Source of the DNA: Candidatus Binatia bacterium
GTDB taxonomy: Bacteria > Vulcanimicrobiota > Vulcanimicrobiia > Vulcanimicrobiales > Vulcanimicrobiaceae
Assembly (NCBI GenBank): GCA_035541935.1
Contig: DATKMJ010000028.1
Coordinates: 1 to 50,235 of the forward strand
Direction: 5' to 3'
Length of the DNA stretch: 50,235 nucleotides
Below the pieces are notes generated by a model that had not been told where the DNA came from, searched no databases, and was given only the letters and a program-made list of their open reading frames with translations. The position numbers and the translations under genes were made by a program. Positions 32,643 through 44,257 of this stretch are shown piece by piece (positions within the stretch are counted from its first letter, which is position 1; every line of letters begins with the position of its first letter).

Positions 32643-33589
32643 TCGCCGCGCGGCTCGGCGCTTGCATAGGCCCGGACTATCTCTGCGACGAGCGGGTGGC
32701 GCACGACGTCGCCTTCGCCGAGCTCGACGACGCCGACGCGCTTAATCCGGCCCAGGCGCGCCGCCGCGCCGCGCAGACCGCTGCGCTGGCCGCTCGGAAG
32801 GTCGATCTGCGTCACGTCGCCGGTGACGACCATCTTCGCCCCGCGGCCGAGGCGCGTTAGAAACATCTTCAGTTGGTCGTCGGAGGCGTTCTGCGCCTCA
32901 TCGAGGATCACGAACGAGTCGGAGAGCGTGCGCCCGCGCATGAACGCGAGCGGCGCGACTTCGAGCGTGCCGCGCTCCATGTATTTATTGACGGTGGCGT
33001 CGTCGAGCAAGTCGCCGAGCGCGTCGAAGAGCGGCCGCATGTAGGGGTCGAACTTTTCGCGCAGATCGCCGGGAAGAAAGCCGAGCCGTTCGCCGGCTTC
33101 GACCGCAGGCCGCGAGAGGACGACTCGTGCGACCTCACGCTGCCGAAGCGCGCGAATCGCCATAACGACCGCAAGATAGGTCTTCCCGGTGCCCGCGGGC
33201 CCGATTCCGAACGTCAACGTCTCTTCCTGAATCGAACGCACGAAGTCGCGTTGCCCTTGCGTGCGCGGCCGGATCTCGCGCCCGCGACGGGTCTGGAGCA
33301 GCGTGCTCAGCTCCGCATCGGGCCGAGCGCCGCGCGCGTCGGAGATCGCGAGCGCTACGTCGTCGGGGGTGATGTGCGCTCCGCCCACCGCGGCGTGAAG
33401 CACGCGCCGGACCACCGCCGCGGCTCGCTCGACCGCGGCATCGTCCCCCGCAAGCAACAGCCTGTCGCCGTCCGCATGGACGGCCACATCGAGGTTGGAC
33501 TCAATCGCCGTGAGGTTTGCGTCGTACTCCCCAAAGAGACGGACGCGGTCGGAGAGTTCGCCGAGATCGATCGATCGTTGCGCGGTCAA
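32639..33589 (-). CDS. phoH: PhoH-like ATPase
   Basis: A 316-residue cytoplasmic ATPase. An N-terminal KH-like region precedes RTQGQRDFVRSI, the Walker A GPAGTGKTYLA (residues 130-140), SRPAVEAGERLGFLPGDL, the Walker B FVILDEAQNASDDQLKMFLTR and VTGDVTQIDLP. PhoH proteins are RNA-helicase-like and usually sit beside ybeY, suggesting a part in rRNA processing. The start is TTG 33589, overlapping the previous stop as TTGA; a longer in-frame reading lies inside the upstream gene. Confidence 0.93.
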   Translation of the reverse strand: MTAQRSIDLGELSDRVRLFGEYDANLTAIESNLDVAVHADGDRLLLAGDDAAVERAAAVVRRVLHAAVGGAHITPDDVALAISDARGARPDAELSTLLQTRRGREIRPRTQGQRDFVRSIQEETLTFGIGPAGTGKTYLAVVMAIRALRQREVARVVLSRPAVEAGERLGFLPGDLREKFDPYMRPLFDALGDLLDDATVNKYMERGTLEVAPLAFMRGRTLSDSFVILDEAQNASDDQLKMFLTRLGRGAKMVVTGDVTQIDLPSGQRSGLRGAAARLGRIKRVGVVELGEGDVVRHPLVAEIVRAYASAEPRGE

Positions 33590-33975
33590 CGAGGAGAGTA
33601 TTCGTCGCTCAACCCGCGGGGCTTGCCGAGCACCTCGGCCGCGATCACCGCGCGCACCCAGGCTTGCCTGCCGGCAAAGAGCCGGTGCCGGCCGCGCTGC
33701 GGGCGGGCCGGGACCCCGTGCGGCCGCGCGTCGTGCTCGGGGAGAGGCGGCGGCTTCGGGGGCGCCGGAGGACGAGCCGCGGCCTCGGGCGGGCCCTGCG
33801 GCTGCTCGTGGGCCATCTGCTCGACGACGCGTTGGAGCCACTCGGGCGGCTCCGCGGCGACGGGCCGCTGCGTCCGCTGGCCCTGCTGAGCCTGCTTGCG
33901 CAGGCTCGAGACCATCGAGCCGGCGACGCCGACGATGAGGAACGCGACCCAGATCAGGATCCCGACATCGCGCAT
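33586..33975 (-). CDS. Small membrane protein with proline-rich tail
   Basis: A 129-residue protein with one membrane helix (ILIWVAFLIVGVAGSMVSSL, residues 6-25), followed by a basic, Gln-rich segment and a Pro-rich stretch (PPAPPKPPPLPEHDARPHG). The tail then becomes Arg-rich. It sits between floA and phoH, where Bacillus has unrelated small genes. ATG 33975 is eight bases from the floA stop; the end overlaps phoH by four bases. It could be a partner of the flotillin. No family was recognised. Confidence 0.65.
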   Translation of the reverse strand: MRDVGILIWVAFLIVGVAGSMVSSLRKQAQQGQRTQRPVAAEPPEWLQRVVEQMAHEQPQGPPEAAARPPAPPKPPPLPEHDARPHGVPARPQRGRHRLFAGRQAWVRAVIAAEVLGKPRGLSDEYSPR

Positions 33976-33983
33976 CGCGGCGA

Positions 33984-34994
33984 TTACTTCGGAGGCGGAC
34001 CCGAGAGCGGCGGCGCTTGCGTGTCGGCGGGCGGCTCGGTCGAGGCGCCGATCGAAGAGCGCATCTCCGTATCGGCCTGCACGTTCTTGAGGCGATAGTA
34101 ATCCATCACGCCGAGATTGCCGCGCAGGAACGCCTGCGCGATCGCCTGCGGTATCGTTGCCTCCGCCTCGACGACCTTCGCCCGCATCGCCTGCGTCTCG
34201 GCCTTCTGCTCTTGTTCGGCCGCGAGCGCCGCGTACTGCCGCTCGGCCGCCTTTGCCTGCGCGATGCGCCGATCGGCTTCGGCCTGACTCGTCTGCAGTT
34301 CGGCACCGATGTTCTTGCCGACGTCGACGTCGGCGATGTCGATCGAGACAATCTCGAAGGCAGTGCCGGCGTCGAGGCCTTTCGCCAGTACGGTCTTGCT
34401 GATGCGATCCGGATACTCGAGCACTTCCTTGTGATCCACGGCCGCGCCGACCGCCGAGACGACGCCCTCGCCGACGCGCGCGACGATCGTCGGCTCTCCG
34501 GCGCCGCCGACGTAACGGTCGAGATTGCTGCGCACGGTGATTCGTGCCTTGACGTTGAGCTGGATGCCGTTCTGCGCGACCCCCTGGAAGATGGGCGTCT
34601 CGATCACCTTCGGATTGACCGAGGTCTGGAGCGCCTCGAGCACGTTGCGGCCCGCCAGATCGATCGCCGCGGCTCGTTGCCACTCCAGCGGAATCTGGGC
34701 TCGCTGCGCGGCGATCATCGCGAGGGTCACGTTCTCTACGTTGCCGCCGGCGAGATAGTGCGATTGCATCTGATCCACGGTCAGGTTCAGTCCCGCCTTC
34801 CGCGCGCGCACGTAGTTCGTGACGATGACGCCCGGCGGAATGCCGATGAGCCGCATCCGGACCAGCGCGATGATACCGAGCGGAACGCCGGCGGCGATCG
34901 TTCGGATCCAGAGCCCGATCGGGAAGTAGTACAGAAACGCGAAGAAGGCGACGAGGACAAGAACGATGACGATCACGCCGCTGACGGCTATCAT
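33984..34994 (-). CDS. floA: Flotillin-like protein FloA
   Basis: A 336-residue SPFH/flotillin scaffold of the UPF0365 type that organises membrane microdomains. There are two close hydrophobic segments at the N-terminus (residues 3-25 and 28-47), then [26 protein letters not shown], the SPFH core ([30 protein letters not shown]) and a long Ala/Glu coiled coil ([26 protein letters not shown]). The start is set by AGGAG before ATG 34994. It lies eight bases from nfeD; FloA and NfeD proteins act together. Confidence 0.95.
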   Translation of the reverse strand: MIAVSGVIVIVLVLVAFFAFLYYFPIGLWIRTIAAGVPLGIIALVRMRLIGIPPGVIVTNYVRARKAGLNLTVDQMQSHYLAGGNVENVTLAMIAAQRAQIPLEWQRAAAIDLAGRNVLEALQTSVNPKVIETPIFQGVAQNGIQLNVKARITVRSNLDRYVGGAGEPTIVARVGEGVVSAVGAAVDHKEVLEYPDRISKTVLAKGLDAGTAFEIVSIDIADVDVGKNIGAELQTSQAEADRRIAQAKAAERQYAALAAEQEQKAETQAMRAKVVEAEATIPQAIAQAFLRGNLGVMDYYRLKNVQADTEMRSSIGASTEPPADTQAPPLSGPPPK

Positions 34995-35002
34995 ATCTGC
35001 TC

Positions 35003-36301
35003 CTATGAAGAGGCGGGCTCGACGAAGATGCGCGCCCCTTCGACGCGCACGACGCGGACCTGAGTTCCGGCGGCGATGAACTCGCCCTCGGTGAGAACGT
35101 CGACGCGACGCCCGTCGATCGTGGCGATGCCGGCGGGTCGCAGAAAACTGACGGCGGTGCCCGAGCGTCCGCGCAGCTCGCGATAGTCGCCGCTCGCGAC
35201 GTACTCCGGCCCCTGCGCCGCAGCGAGCGCCAGCCGCTGCGCCCACGCGTTCTGCGGTACCGCGCGCACGACGAGCGTGAACGCTATCACGGTTAGAACG
35301 ATCGCGGTCGCGATCGTCTCGATCCCGACGAAGAGAAACGGAAGGCCGAAGGCCCAGAGCACGGCGCCGAGGAGCGCCGCGGCTCCGAGAATCCCCGGCA
35401 AGCCGTGCCCGGGTACGACGTGAAGCTCCCACAGGATGCCGCCGATCCCCAGCAACGCGAGCACGATCACGAAGCCATCGGAGAAGCCCGCGTAGATATG
35501 CGCTCCGAAGAAGAGCGCGAGCGCCCCAACGCCGATGATTCCGGCAATCGCATGCAGCGTCTGCATCTCGATCAAAAGCCCGAGCATCCCGAGCGTCAAG
35601 AGCAGCCCGCTCACTACGGGATCGGTTGCAAAGCGAGCCAGACGCTCGCCCCAGGTAAAGCCTTCGGTGACTCGCGGCGCGCCGGCAAGGTCGAGCTGCG
35701 TCAGGGCGGCTTCGAGGTTCGGCGCGGTTCCCGACGCGATGCCGGACCGCACCGCGTCGTCGGTATTGAGCGTCAAGATCGCGCCCGCGCGCTTATACTG
35801 CGGCAGATCGACATTCTTATCAACCATCGCGCCGGCGATCTTCGGATCGCGATGATTCCGTTCCGCGGTGGATTCGAACTCGCCGCGTAATCCGGAGATC
35901 ATCTTGACCGTTGCGGGAATCGGCTCCGCCGCGCCGATCGACGCGCCGGGACCCATGACGATCCGGTTCGCGGCGAGCGAGATCAGCGCGGCCGCGGAGT
36001 ATGCGCGCTCGCCGACGTACGCGACGACTGGTTCGCGCGCCGAGAAGAGCGCATCGCGAATCGTGAATGCAGCCTCGACGAGTCCGCCGGGGCTGTTGAC
36101 GTTCAAGACGATCGCGCGAGCGTGCGCCGCGTTCGCCTCTTCAACCGAGCGCTGGACGAGATGCGCCATACCGTCGTCCACCGTCCCGGTAATCGGGACT
36201 ACGACGACCGGGCGGTCGCTCTGCGCTCCGGCGGACAAGCCCGCCAAACCGCAGAGGAAGAACGCGCACGAAACGACCCCGGTAAGCCGAAAACCCTTCA
36301 T
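35003..36301 (-). CDS. nfeD: NfeD-family membrane serine protease
   Basis: A 432-residue long-form NfeD. A signal sequence (residues 8-26) is followed by a ClpP-like protease domain with [20 protein letters not shown], then [15 protein letters not shown], where Ser102 is the candidate nucleophile, and ASIGAAEPI. The middle has four or five membrane helices ([16 protein letters not shown] onward), and the C-terminus is the small OB-fold NfeD domain ([22 protein letters not shown]). The family partners with flotillin/stomatin proteins, here floA immediately downstream. Confidence 0.93.
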   Translation of the reverse strand: MKGFRLTGVVSCAFFLCGLAGLSAGAQSDRPVVVVPITGTVDDGMAHLVQRSVEEANAAHARAIVLNVNSPGGLVEAAFTIRDALFSAREPVVAYVGERAYSAAALISLAANRIVMGPGASIGAAEPIPATVKMISGLRGEFESTAERNHRDPKIAGAMVDKNVDLPQYKRAGAILTLNTDDAVRSGIASGTAPNLEAALTQLDLAGAPRVTEGFTWGERLARFATDPVVSGLLLTLGMLGLLIEMQTLHAIAGIIGVGALALFFGAHIYAGFSDGFVIVLALLGIGGILWELHVVPGHGLPGILGAAALLGAVLWAFGLPFLFVGIETIATAIVLTVIAFTLVVRAVPQNAWAQRLALAAAQGPEYVASGDYRELRGRSGTAVSFLRPAGIATIDGRRVDVLTEGEFIAAGTQVRVVRVEGARIFVEPASS

Positions 36302-36364
36302 GCCGCTTGCTACCTTATGCCGCCCCCGAAGGTTACGCGTGGTATCCCGAGCGTAGTCGACGGA

Positions 36365-36811
36365 TTACCGTGCGAGCTCTTCGGTCACGAGCTGGCGGAC
36401 GAGGTTGCCGTCTGCGACGCCGCGCAGCTGCGGCATGACGACCTTCATCACGGCCCCGGCGTTGCGCGACTCGGCGGGAAGCTCGGCCAGGACGCTCTGC
36501 ACGATCTCGCGGATCTCCGCCGCGGATCGCTGCGCGGGAAGGTAGGCGAGCAGAATCTCGCGCTCCGCGCGCTCCTTCTCGGCGAGGTCGGTGCGTCCGG
36601 CCTTTTCGAACTCGGTCAGAGAGTCGGCGCGCTGCTTTACCAGCCGCCGCACGACGTCGAGCTCGTCCGACTCGGAGAGATCTTGCCCGCTCTCCGTCCG
36701 CTTATAGATGAAGCCCGAGAGGGCCGACCGGAGCGTATCGAGGCGAAGTTGGTCGCGCGCGCGCATCGCCTCTTTCAAATCCGAGGCGATGCGATCTTTG
36801 AGAGTGCCCAC
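36365..36811 (-). CDS. GatB/YqeY domain protein
   Basis: A 148-residue helical protein of the YqeY family: LKDRIASDLKEAMRARDQLRLDTLR, then AEREILLAYLPAQRSAAEIREIV and VMPQLRGVADGNLVRQLV. The fold matches the tRNA-binding tail of GatB, though the free-standing protein is uncharacterised. It begins two bases after the rpsU stop, the usual rpsU-yqeY pair. Confidence 0.93.
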   Translation of the reverse strand: MGTLKDRIASDLKEAMRARDQLRLDTLRSALSGFIYKRTESGQDLSESDELDVVRRLVKQRADSLTEFEKAGRTDLAEKERAEREILLAYLPAQRSAAEIREIVQSVLAELPAESRNAGAVMKVVMPQLRGVADGNLVRQLVTEELAR

Positions 36812-36813
36812 GA

Positions 36814-36984
36814 TTAGGCGCGACGCTTGCGCGCTGCGGCCGACTTCTTCTTCTTGCGAACGCTCGGCTTCTCGTAATGCTCGTGCTTGCGCGCCTCGGC
36901 GAGAATACCCGCCTTTTGGGTGGCCTTCTTGAAACGGCGCAGCGCGCTCTCGATCGTCTCGCCTGGTGCGATGCGAACTTCCAT
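36814..36984 (-). CDS. rpsU: 30S ribosomal protein S21
   Basis: A 56-residue protein read directly from the minus strand: [18 protein letters not shown], then [20 protein letters not shown] and a Lys/Arg-rich end. This is S21, needed for normal initiation on the 30S subunit. The ATG at 36984 follows a strong AAAGGGGGG purine run. It is the first gene of the rpsU-yqeY unit. Confidence 0.95.
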   Translation of the reverse strand: MEVRIAPGETIESALRRFKKATQKAGILAEARKHEHYEKPSVRKKKKSAAARKRRA

Positions 36985-37019
36985 TCTTACGACCCCCCTT
37001 TCAACGCGCTCGTCGAGCG

Positions 37020-37043
37020 CAAAATTTTGGCCCCGATGGGGCC
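37020..37043 (-). terminator. Intrinsic terminator or attenuator upstream of rpsU
   Basis: On the minus strand GGCCCC pairs with GGGGCC around a three-base loop (37043-37029), followed by AAAATTTT. It lies downstream of the HIT-protein gene and 36 bases upstream of rpsU, so it can end the pyrG-to-HIT transcript or attenuate rpsU. Confidence 0.65.
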
Positions 37044-37050
37044 GGACTCA

Positions 37051-37079
37051 GACTAACATACCCCTTGCTAGAGCGTCAA
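37051..37079 (-). promoter_or_regulatory. Possible promoter upstream of rpsU
   Basis: -35 TTGACG (37079-37074) and a weak -10 TTAGTC (37056-37051) are 17 bases apart, immediately before the hairpin. The weak -10 keeps confidence low. Confidence 0.35.
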
Positions 37080-37085
37080 ATCTCG

Positions 37086-37424
37086 CTAACCCGGCGGCCA
37101 GGTCATCTGCCGCCCTGCAAGCACGTGCAGATGCACGTGGCCGACGGTCTGGCCGCCGTCGGGCCCGGTATTGACGACGAGCCGAAATCCGTTCTCTCCT
37201 CCGCGCTGCGTCCCTAAGCGAGAGGCGGCCGCCACGAGCTTCCCCACGAGTCCTCCCGCGGCCGATGCCGAAACGATGGTCGCGTGGTGCTCCACCGGCA
37301 TGACCAGCAGATGCGTCGGGGCCTGCGGATTGAGGTCCTCGATCGCGACGATCGCTTCGTCCCGGTATACAACCGTCGCGGGCACGGCGCCCGCCGCGAT
37401 CTTACAGAAAATGCAGTCCGTCAT
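37086..37424 (-). CDS. HIT-family nucleotide-binding protein
   Basis: A 112-residue histidine-triad hydrolase that acts on AMP-linked nucleotides such as adenosine phosphoramidates. It has CIFCKIAAGAVPA with two of the zinc ligands, DLNPQAPTHLLVMPVEHH, and the catalytic triad GHVHLHVLAGR. Full family length. Its start overlaps the stop of the stalk-domain gene by one base. Confidence 0.94.
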   Translation of the reverse strand: MTDCIFCKIAAGAVPATVVYRDEAIVAIEDLNPQAPTHLLVMPVEHHATIVSASAAGGLVGKLVAAASRLGTQRGGENGFRLVVNTGPDGGQTVGHVHLHVLAGRQMTWPPG

Positions 37425-38908
37425 CAGCGCGTTCGAATAGTAAAGTCCCAGGATTTCGTCGTAACGTTGCCGGCTTGGTCCGCGACTCGCAGCGTCACGC
37501 GCACCGGCCCATCCGGATACGAATACGATGGAAGATACTGAATGAACTGCGCGGTGCGCACGCTCTCGCTCGTAACGTCCCGGCCGTCTATGGAGAGCGT
37601 CGCGCTGGAGGGGTTGACGGGCACGGCGTCCGCCACGAAGCTCGCATAGATCGCGGGGCGCGTCGTATTGACCGTCGCCCCGGAGTCGGGCGCGAAATCC
37701 GAGATGCCCGGACCGATGCTCGCCGCGGAGACCGTCTGCGCCGCCGGCGCTTGTGCCGTTTGGTTCCCGATCGAGAGCCGGCCGATCAGCGCGACGTCGC
37801 CGAAGTTCGCTCCGCGCGGGATCGCGTAGCTTCCGACGTAGACGCCGGGCGAACGCTGTTGCATCGCCTGGTCCACGACCGCCGAACCGATGTCGAACGT
37901 AGCGGAGCCGTTCGGCGTGCCGCGCAGCGTCACGTGGATCGTCTCGCCCGGCCGGAGCGGATGATTCGCATCGCTCTCGACGCCCGCGATCGTGACCGCC
38001 GCTGATGCATTTGCCGGGCCGGTCGCCGCGCTGCGGCTTGCGAGGATCTCGCGAACTTCGTTCGACTCGACGTTATAGCGAACGGTGACTTGATCGCCCG
38101 GTTTGAGGTCCGCGAACGATGCCGCTTGACCGTTGAGCGAGATCTCCGTCGTGCGCCCCGCCGCCGCGACTTGTCCGTCGGCGAGCACGAACTGATTCGC
38201 CGCGATCGCCACGATGTGGCCGTTGCGCGATCCGTACTCGTCCACGATTCGCTCGACCCGCCCGTCCTTTCGCATATCCACGCGCGCGAAGTCGCCCGGG
38301 CGCACGTCGCCGAGCTCGCCGGGCGAGGTGACGTTCACGTTGACGTCGGCGACCTCGATCGTCGCGTTCGGAGCAACCGCGATCGTTTTGATGCGGCCGC
38401 CCTGCGTCAGCGTAATCGTCGGGGGATCGGAGAGCACGTCCACGGCGGCAACGGTCCCGAAGCGCTCGTATCCGTTCTGCACGGTGACGAAGCCGGTCGT
38501 CGAGCGCCCGACGAGTTGCGCCACGATCGTCACCGAGTTTGCGCGCCGGTCGAAACGCGCTTGCGCGCCCAAGACGTCGGTGAAGAACCGCAGCGGCACG
38601 TAGAGTACGCTCTGGATCTCGAGCGACGGCGCGCCGAGCGAGAGCGGCTCGCCGTCAATCTCCGCGATACGGCTTCCGATCGTCAGGACGACGGATTTCG
38701 AGCCTATCTGGGTGAGGATGCGATTCCCGCTGCGGGTGAATTGCAAGCCGAGAGCCTCGATCGTTCGGCGCACCGGCACGTAGAGGAGGTTCTCCCTCAC
38801 GATCGGGGGCGGATTGAGCGCGAGCGTATCGCCGTTGATGACGATCGCGATCGGACGCGGCTGCGCCGCGACGAAGAGCATCGCCAAAACCGCCAAGCCG
38901 CGTTTCAC
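37424..38908 (-). CDS. Exported copper-amine-oxidase N-terminal (stalk) domain protein
   Basis: A 494-residue exported protein. After a short signal peptide (LAVLAMLFVAAQ) come two stalk-domain halves: ALNPPPIVRENLLYVPVRRTIEALG and SLEIQSVLYVPLRFFTDVLGAQ, the PF07833 pattern. The rest is beta-rich modules (KTIAVAPNATIEVADVNVNVTSPGE, LADGQVAAAGRTTEISLNGQ) and a C-terminal Ig-like domain (SATLSIDGRDVTSESVRT...VTLRVADQAGN). It has no catalytic domain, so it is likely a surface or cell-wall-associated structural protein. It overlaps the GT4 gene by four bases. Confidence 0.82.
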   Translation of the reverse strand: MKRGLAVLAMLFVAAQPRPIAIVINGDTLALNPPPIVRENLLYVPVRRTIEALGLQFTRSGNRILTQIGSKSVVLTIGSRIAEIDGEPLSLGAPSLEIQSVLYVPLRFFTDVLGAQARFDRRANSVTIVAQLVGRSTTGFVTVQNGYERFGTVAAVDVLSDPPTITLTQGGRIKTIAVAPNATIEVADVNVNVTSPGELGDVRPGDFARVDMRKDGRVERIVDEYGSRNGHIVAIAANQFVLADGQVAAAGRTTEISLNGQAASFADLKPGDQVTVRYNVESNEVREILASRSAATGPANASAAVTIAGVESDANHPLRPGETIHVTLRGTPNGSATFDIGSAVVDQAMQQRSPGVYVGSYAIPRGANFGDVALIGRLSIGNQTAQAPAAQTVSAASIGPGISDFAPDSGATVNTTRPAIYASFVADAVPVNPSSATLSIDGRDVTSESVRTAQFIQYLPSYSYPDGPVRVTLRVADQAGNVTTKSWDFTIRTR

Positions 38909-39920
38909 CGGTCCTCAAGCACCTCTCGATAGACGTCTGCCGTGGCGCGAGCACAGCGATCCCATGTCAGCTCTCTCGCGACCTCTCGGCCTGAGTTGAC
39001 CGCACGCTCGCGCAGCCCCTCGTCCTCGAGAACGCGCTCCAACAACGCGCCCAGCGCGCCGGCATCGCGCGAGGCGAACGTCAGCGCGGCGCCGGCGAGC
39101 GCGACCGGAACCGCGTCGGCGTTCGCAAGGACCGGGCAGCCCGCGGCCATCGCCTCGAGCATCGGCAGTCCGAAGCCCTCGCGCAGAGCCGGCTGGACGA
39201 GTGCCGCCGCGCCCGCGTAGTACGCAACGAGACGCTCCGTCGAGACGTCCCCCAACGCGACGATCTCACGGCCGGCTCCGCTGCGCCGCTGCAGCTCTCC
39301 GCCGAAATCGTCGGGTCCGGTAACGTACAGATCCACCGCCCAGCGCGACGGCAGCGCGCGCCACGCTTCGAAGAGCGTTGGCAGACTCTTATGTTCGCGA
39401 TGGTTGCCGACGTAGAGCAGGTACGGCCGCGGGCCGGCGTACGGCGCGACCGGACGAGCGAAGATCTCGTCGACGCCGAGCGGGATGACGCGCACCTTCG
39501 CCCGATCGACGCCCAGCAGATCGTGGAGGTCCTCGACGGTGCGAACGTCGTCGGTGATCACCCGCTCCGCGCGCGCGCACGCGGACTTGACGAACGTTGC
39601 GTAGTATGGCCGGACCTTCGCTTTGAAATACTCCGGGAAGCGCAAGTGAATCACGTCGTGGACCGTTATGACGAAGCCGGCCGGCACGAACAGCGGCACG
39701 TACTGCGAGGTGAAGTGGATGAGGTCGAGGCGCGCGCGACGCATCGCGAGCGGGAGCGCGACCTGTTCGCCCCATCCGAAGTTCCCTCCGGCGGCAAACG
39801 TTTGGTAATCGTACTCCGGCGCGGCTCGCGGCAGCCGGGCGACGAGCTCGCGCACGTACGTCTTCATGCCGGCGGAGAGCTGTCGCGTCATTCGCGCATC
39901 GAGACCGACGCGCGCGCGGC

Positions 39921-39924
<4 letters not shown>
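38905..39924 (-). CDS. GT4-family glycosyltransferase
   Basis: A 339-residue GT-B enzyme. From GTG 39924 the protein starts SRARVGLDARMTRQLSAGMKTYV, the GLDAR...G...YV pattern of GT4 enzymes, so this start is preferred to the inner ATG. Other motifs are ITVHDVIHLRFPEYF, VRVIPLGVDEIF, YLLYVGNHREHKSLPTLFEAW and LREGFGLPMLEAMAAGCPVLA with the E-x7-E donor-binding motif. It builds an envelope or extracellular glycan. It overlaps the GT2 gene (GTGA) and the stalk gene by four bases each. Confidence 0.9.
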
Positions 39925-42325
<2,401 letters not shown>

Positions 42326-42348
42326 TTATGGTTCTGCCGGCCCGGCTG

Positions 42349-43191
42349 CTAAACCTGCGGGCGCTCGGCCCTCACGTAGCGGGCGAGGCCCGCGTAGTCG
42401 TCGCCGACGGCGACCGCAAACTCCGGCAGTGCGGACCGCGTGAGCTCCGCGAGGCGCGCGATCGTCGGCGGTGCCGCCTCGAGCAGTACGAGCGCGACCG
42501 GTTCGAGCAGCGGCGCCAGGCCCGCGAGCAGGCGCCGATAGAGCACCAGTCCGTCGGGACCGCCGTCGAGCGCGGCGCGCGGCTCGAACGATGCCGAATC
42601 GGGGCGTCGTGGGAGATCCCCGCTCGGCACGTACGGCAGGTTCGCCACGACGAGGCCGTAGCGGTTCGCGAGGACCGGTCCGATCAGATCGCCGAGATGG
42701 AACGTGCAGCGTCGCGCGACGCCCAGCCGCTCGGCGTTGCGCCTCGCGACTGCAATCGCTGCCGGCGACGAATCGGTAGCGTCGACGAACGCGGCGCCGC
42801 TCGCGGCAAGCGTGCACGCAATCGCGCCGCTGCCGCAGCCAACGTCGAGCGCGCGCATCTCTCCCCGGATGAAGCGCAGCGATTCGTCTATTAGATGCTC
42901 GCTCTCCGGGCGAGGGACGAGCACCGACTCGTCCACGGCGAACTCGCGGCCGTAAAACCCGGCGGTCCCAAGGACGTATGCGATCGGCACGCCCTCGCGC
43001 CGCCGGTTGCAGAGCGCCTCGAACGCCTCGATCTCCGGCCGTGCCGGCACCGCGTCTTCGTGGGCCGCAAGCCATTCGCGCCCGCGCGAGAGTGCGCTCG
43101 AAAGGAGCAGCGCGGCATCGGCGCGCGGCGAATCGCTGACGGCTCGGAGTGCCGCCGTCCCGTCCGCCAGGAGTGCGCCGACGCTTCTCAA
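42349..43191 (-). CDS. prmC: Peptide chain release factor glutamine methyltransferase
   Basis: A 280-residue enzyme that methylates the Gln of the GGQ loop in release factors. A helical N-terminal domain is followed by GVPIAYVLGTAGFYGREFAVDESVLVPRPESE and the SAM site ALDVGCGSGAIACTLA. The active-site motif, usually NPPY, reads NLPY here. TTG 43191 overlaps the prfA stop (TTGA). The placement directly after prfA, its substrate gene, is standard. Confidence 0.93.
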   Translation of the reverse strand: MRSVGALLADGTAALRAVSDSPRADAALLLSSALSRGREWLAAHEDAVPARPEIEAFEALCNRRREGVPIAYVLGTAGFYGREFAVDESVLVPRPESEHLIDESLRFIRGEMRALDVGCGSGAIACTLAASGAAFVDATDSSPAAIAVARRNAERLGVARRCTFHLGDLIGPVLANRYGLVVANLPYVPSGDLPRRPDSASFEPRAALDGGPDGLVLYRRLLAGLAPLLEPVALVLLEAAPPTIARLAELTRSALPEFAVAVGDDYAGLARYVRAERPQV

Positions 43192-44240
43192 ACGGCCGCC
43201 TCGCCGGCGAGCAGCCGCGCGCGCTCGTCGGCGATCAACTCCTCGCTGATCGGACCGAGATTGCCGTCCATGACGCCGCGGATGTTCCCGAAGCTGCGCC
43301 CGATCCGATGATCGGTGATGCGATCTTGGGGGAAGTTATAGGTGCGGATCTTCTGCGCCCGCTCGCCGCTGCCGACCTGCGCGCGCCGCATCGAGCCGAC
43401 CGCCTCTTCTTGCTCGCGCCGCTTGCGATCGGCGATCGTCGCGCGAAGCATCTGCATCGCCTTCTCGCGATTCTGCTGCTGCGATCGCTCCTGTTGCGAT
43501 GCGACGACGATGCCCGTCGGCAGGTGCGTGATGCGGATTGCGGACTCCGTCTTGTTGACGTACTGCCCGCCGGCACCCGAGGCTTTATACGTATCTATCT
43601 GCAGTTCGGCGGGCTTGATCTCGATCTCGCCGTCGTCCTCGACCTGCGGCAGCACCGCGACCGTCGCGGTGCTCGTGTGAATCCGCCCCTGCGCCTCCGT
43701 TTCCGGGACCCGCTGAACGCGGTGGACGCCCGATTCGTGCTTCAGGTAGCGGTACGGATCGTCTCCCTTGAGCGCAAAGACGATCTCTTTATAACCGCCG
43801 GCCTCGCTCGGGCTCTCCGAGACCAGCTCCGCCTTCATGCCCTTCGATTCCGCGAAACGCATGTACATGCGCGCCAGGTCGCCTGCGAAGATCGCGGCCT
43901 CGTCGCCGCCGGTTCCGGCTCGAATCTCCACGAAGACGTCGCGCGAATCGTTCGGATCGCGCGGAGCCATCAATTCGGCAAGCTCGGCCTCGAGCGCCGC
44001 CGCCCGGGCGCGCAGGGTGACGTTCTCCTCGTGGGCGAGCGCGCGGAGCTCCGCGTCGTCTTGACGCGCGAGCGCTTCGTTGGCTTCGATCTGCGTGCGC
44101 GTTGCGTGAAGCGCGCGATAGGCTCGAACGGGCGCCTCCAACTGCGCGCGTTCCTTTACGAGTGCGGTGTAGCGGGTCTGGTCGAACTCACCGGTGGGGT
44201 TGGCGAGCTGCGCTTCGATCTCGTCGAAGCGTCGCGCCAT
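43188..44240 (-). CDS. prfA: Peptide chain release factor 1
   Basis: A 350-residue RF1 that ends translation at UAA and UAG. It has the GGQ loop in YKASGAGGQYVNKTESAIRITHLPTG and, just upstream, HRVQRVPETEAQGRIHTSTATVAVLP. The stop-codon-reading motif region is TYKA/PET-type, as in RF1. The listed ATG is 44240. A CTG at 44261, seven codons earlier, overlaps the rpmE stop as CTGA and gives the N-terminus [19 protein letters not shown], which matches the usual RF1 start position better. Confidence 0.95.
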   Translation of the reverse strand: MARRFDEIEAQLANPTGEFDQTRYTALVKERAQLEAPVRAYRALHATRTQIEANEALARQDDAELRALAHEENVTLRARAAALEAELAELMAPRDPNDSRDVFVEIRAGTGGDEAAIFAGDLARMYMRFAESKGMKAELVSESPSEAGGYKEIVFALKGDDPYRYLKHESGVHRVQRVPETEAQGRIHTSTATVAVLPQVEDDGEIEIKPAELQIDTYKASGAGGQYVNKTESAIRITHLPTGIVVASQQERSQQQNREKAMQMLRATIADRKRREQEEAVGSMRRAQVGSGERAQKIRTYNFPQDRITDHRIGRSFGNIRGVMDGNLGPISEELIADERARLLAGEAAV

Positions 44241-44257
44241 CGCGTCGAGGCGCGCGG

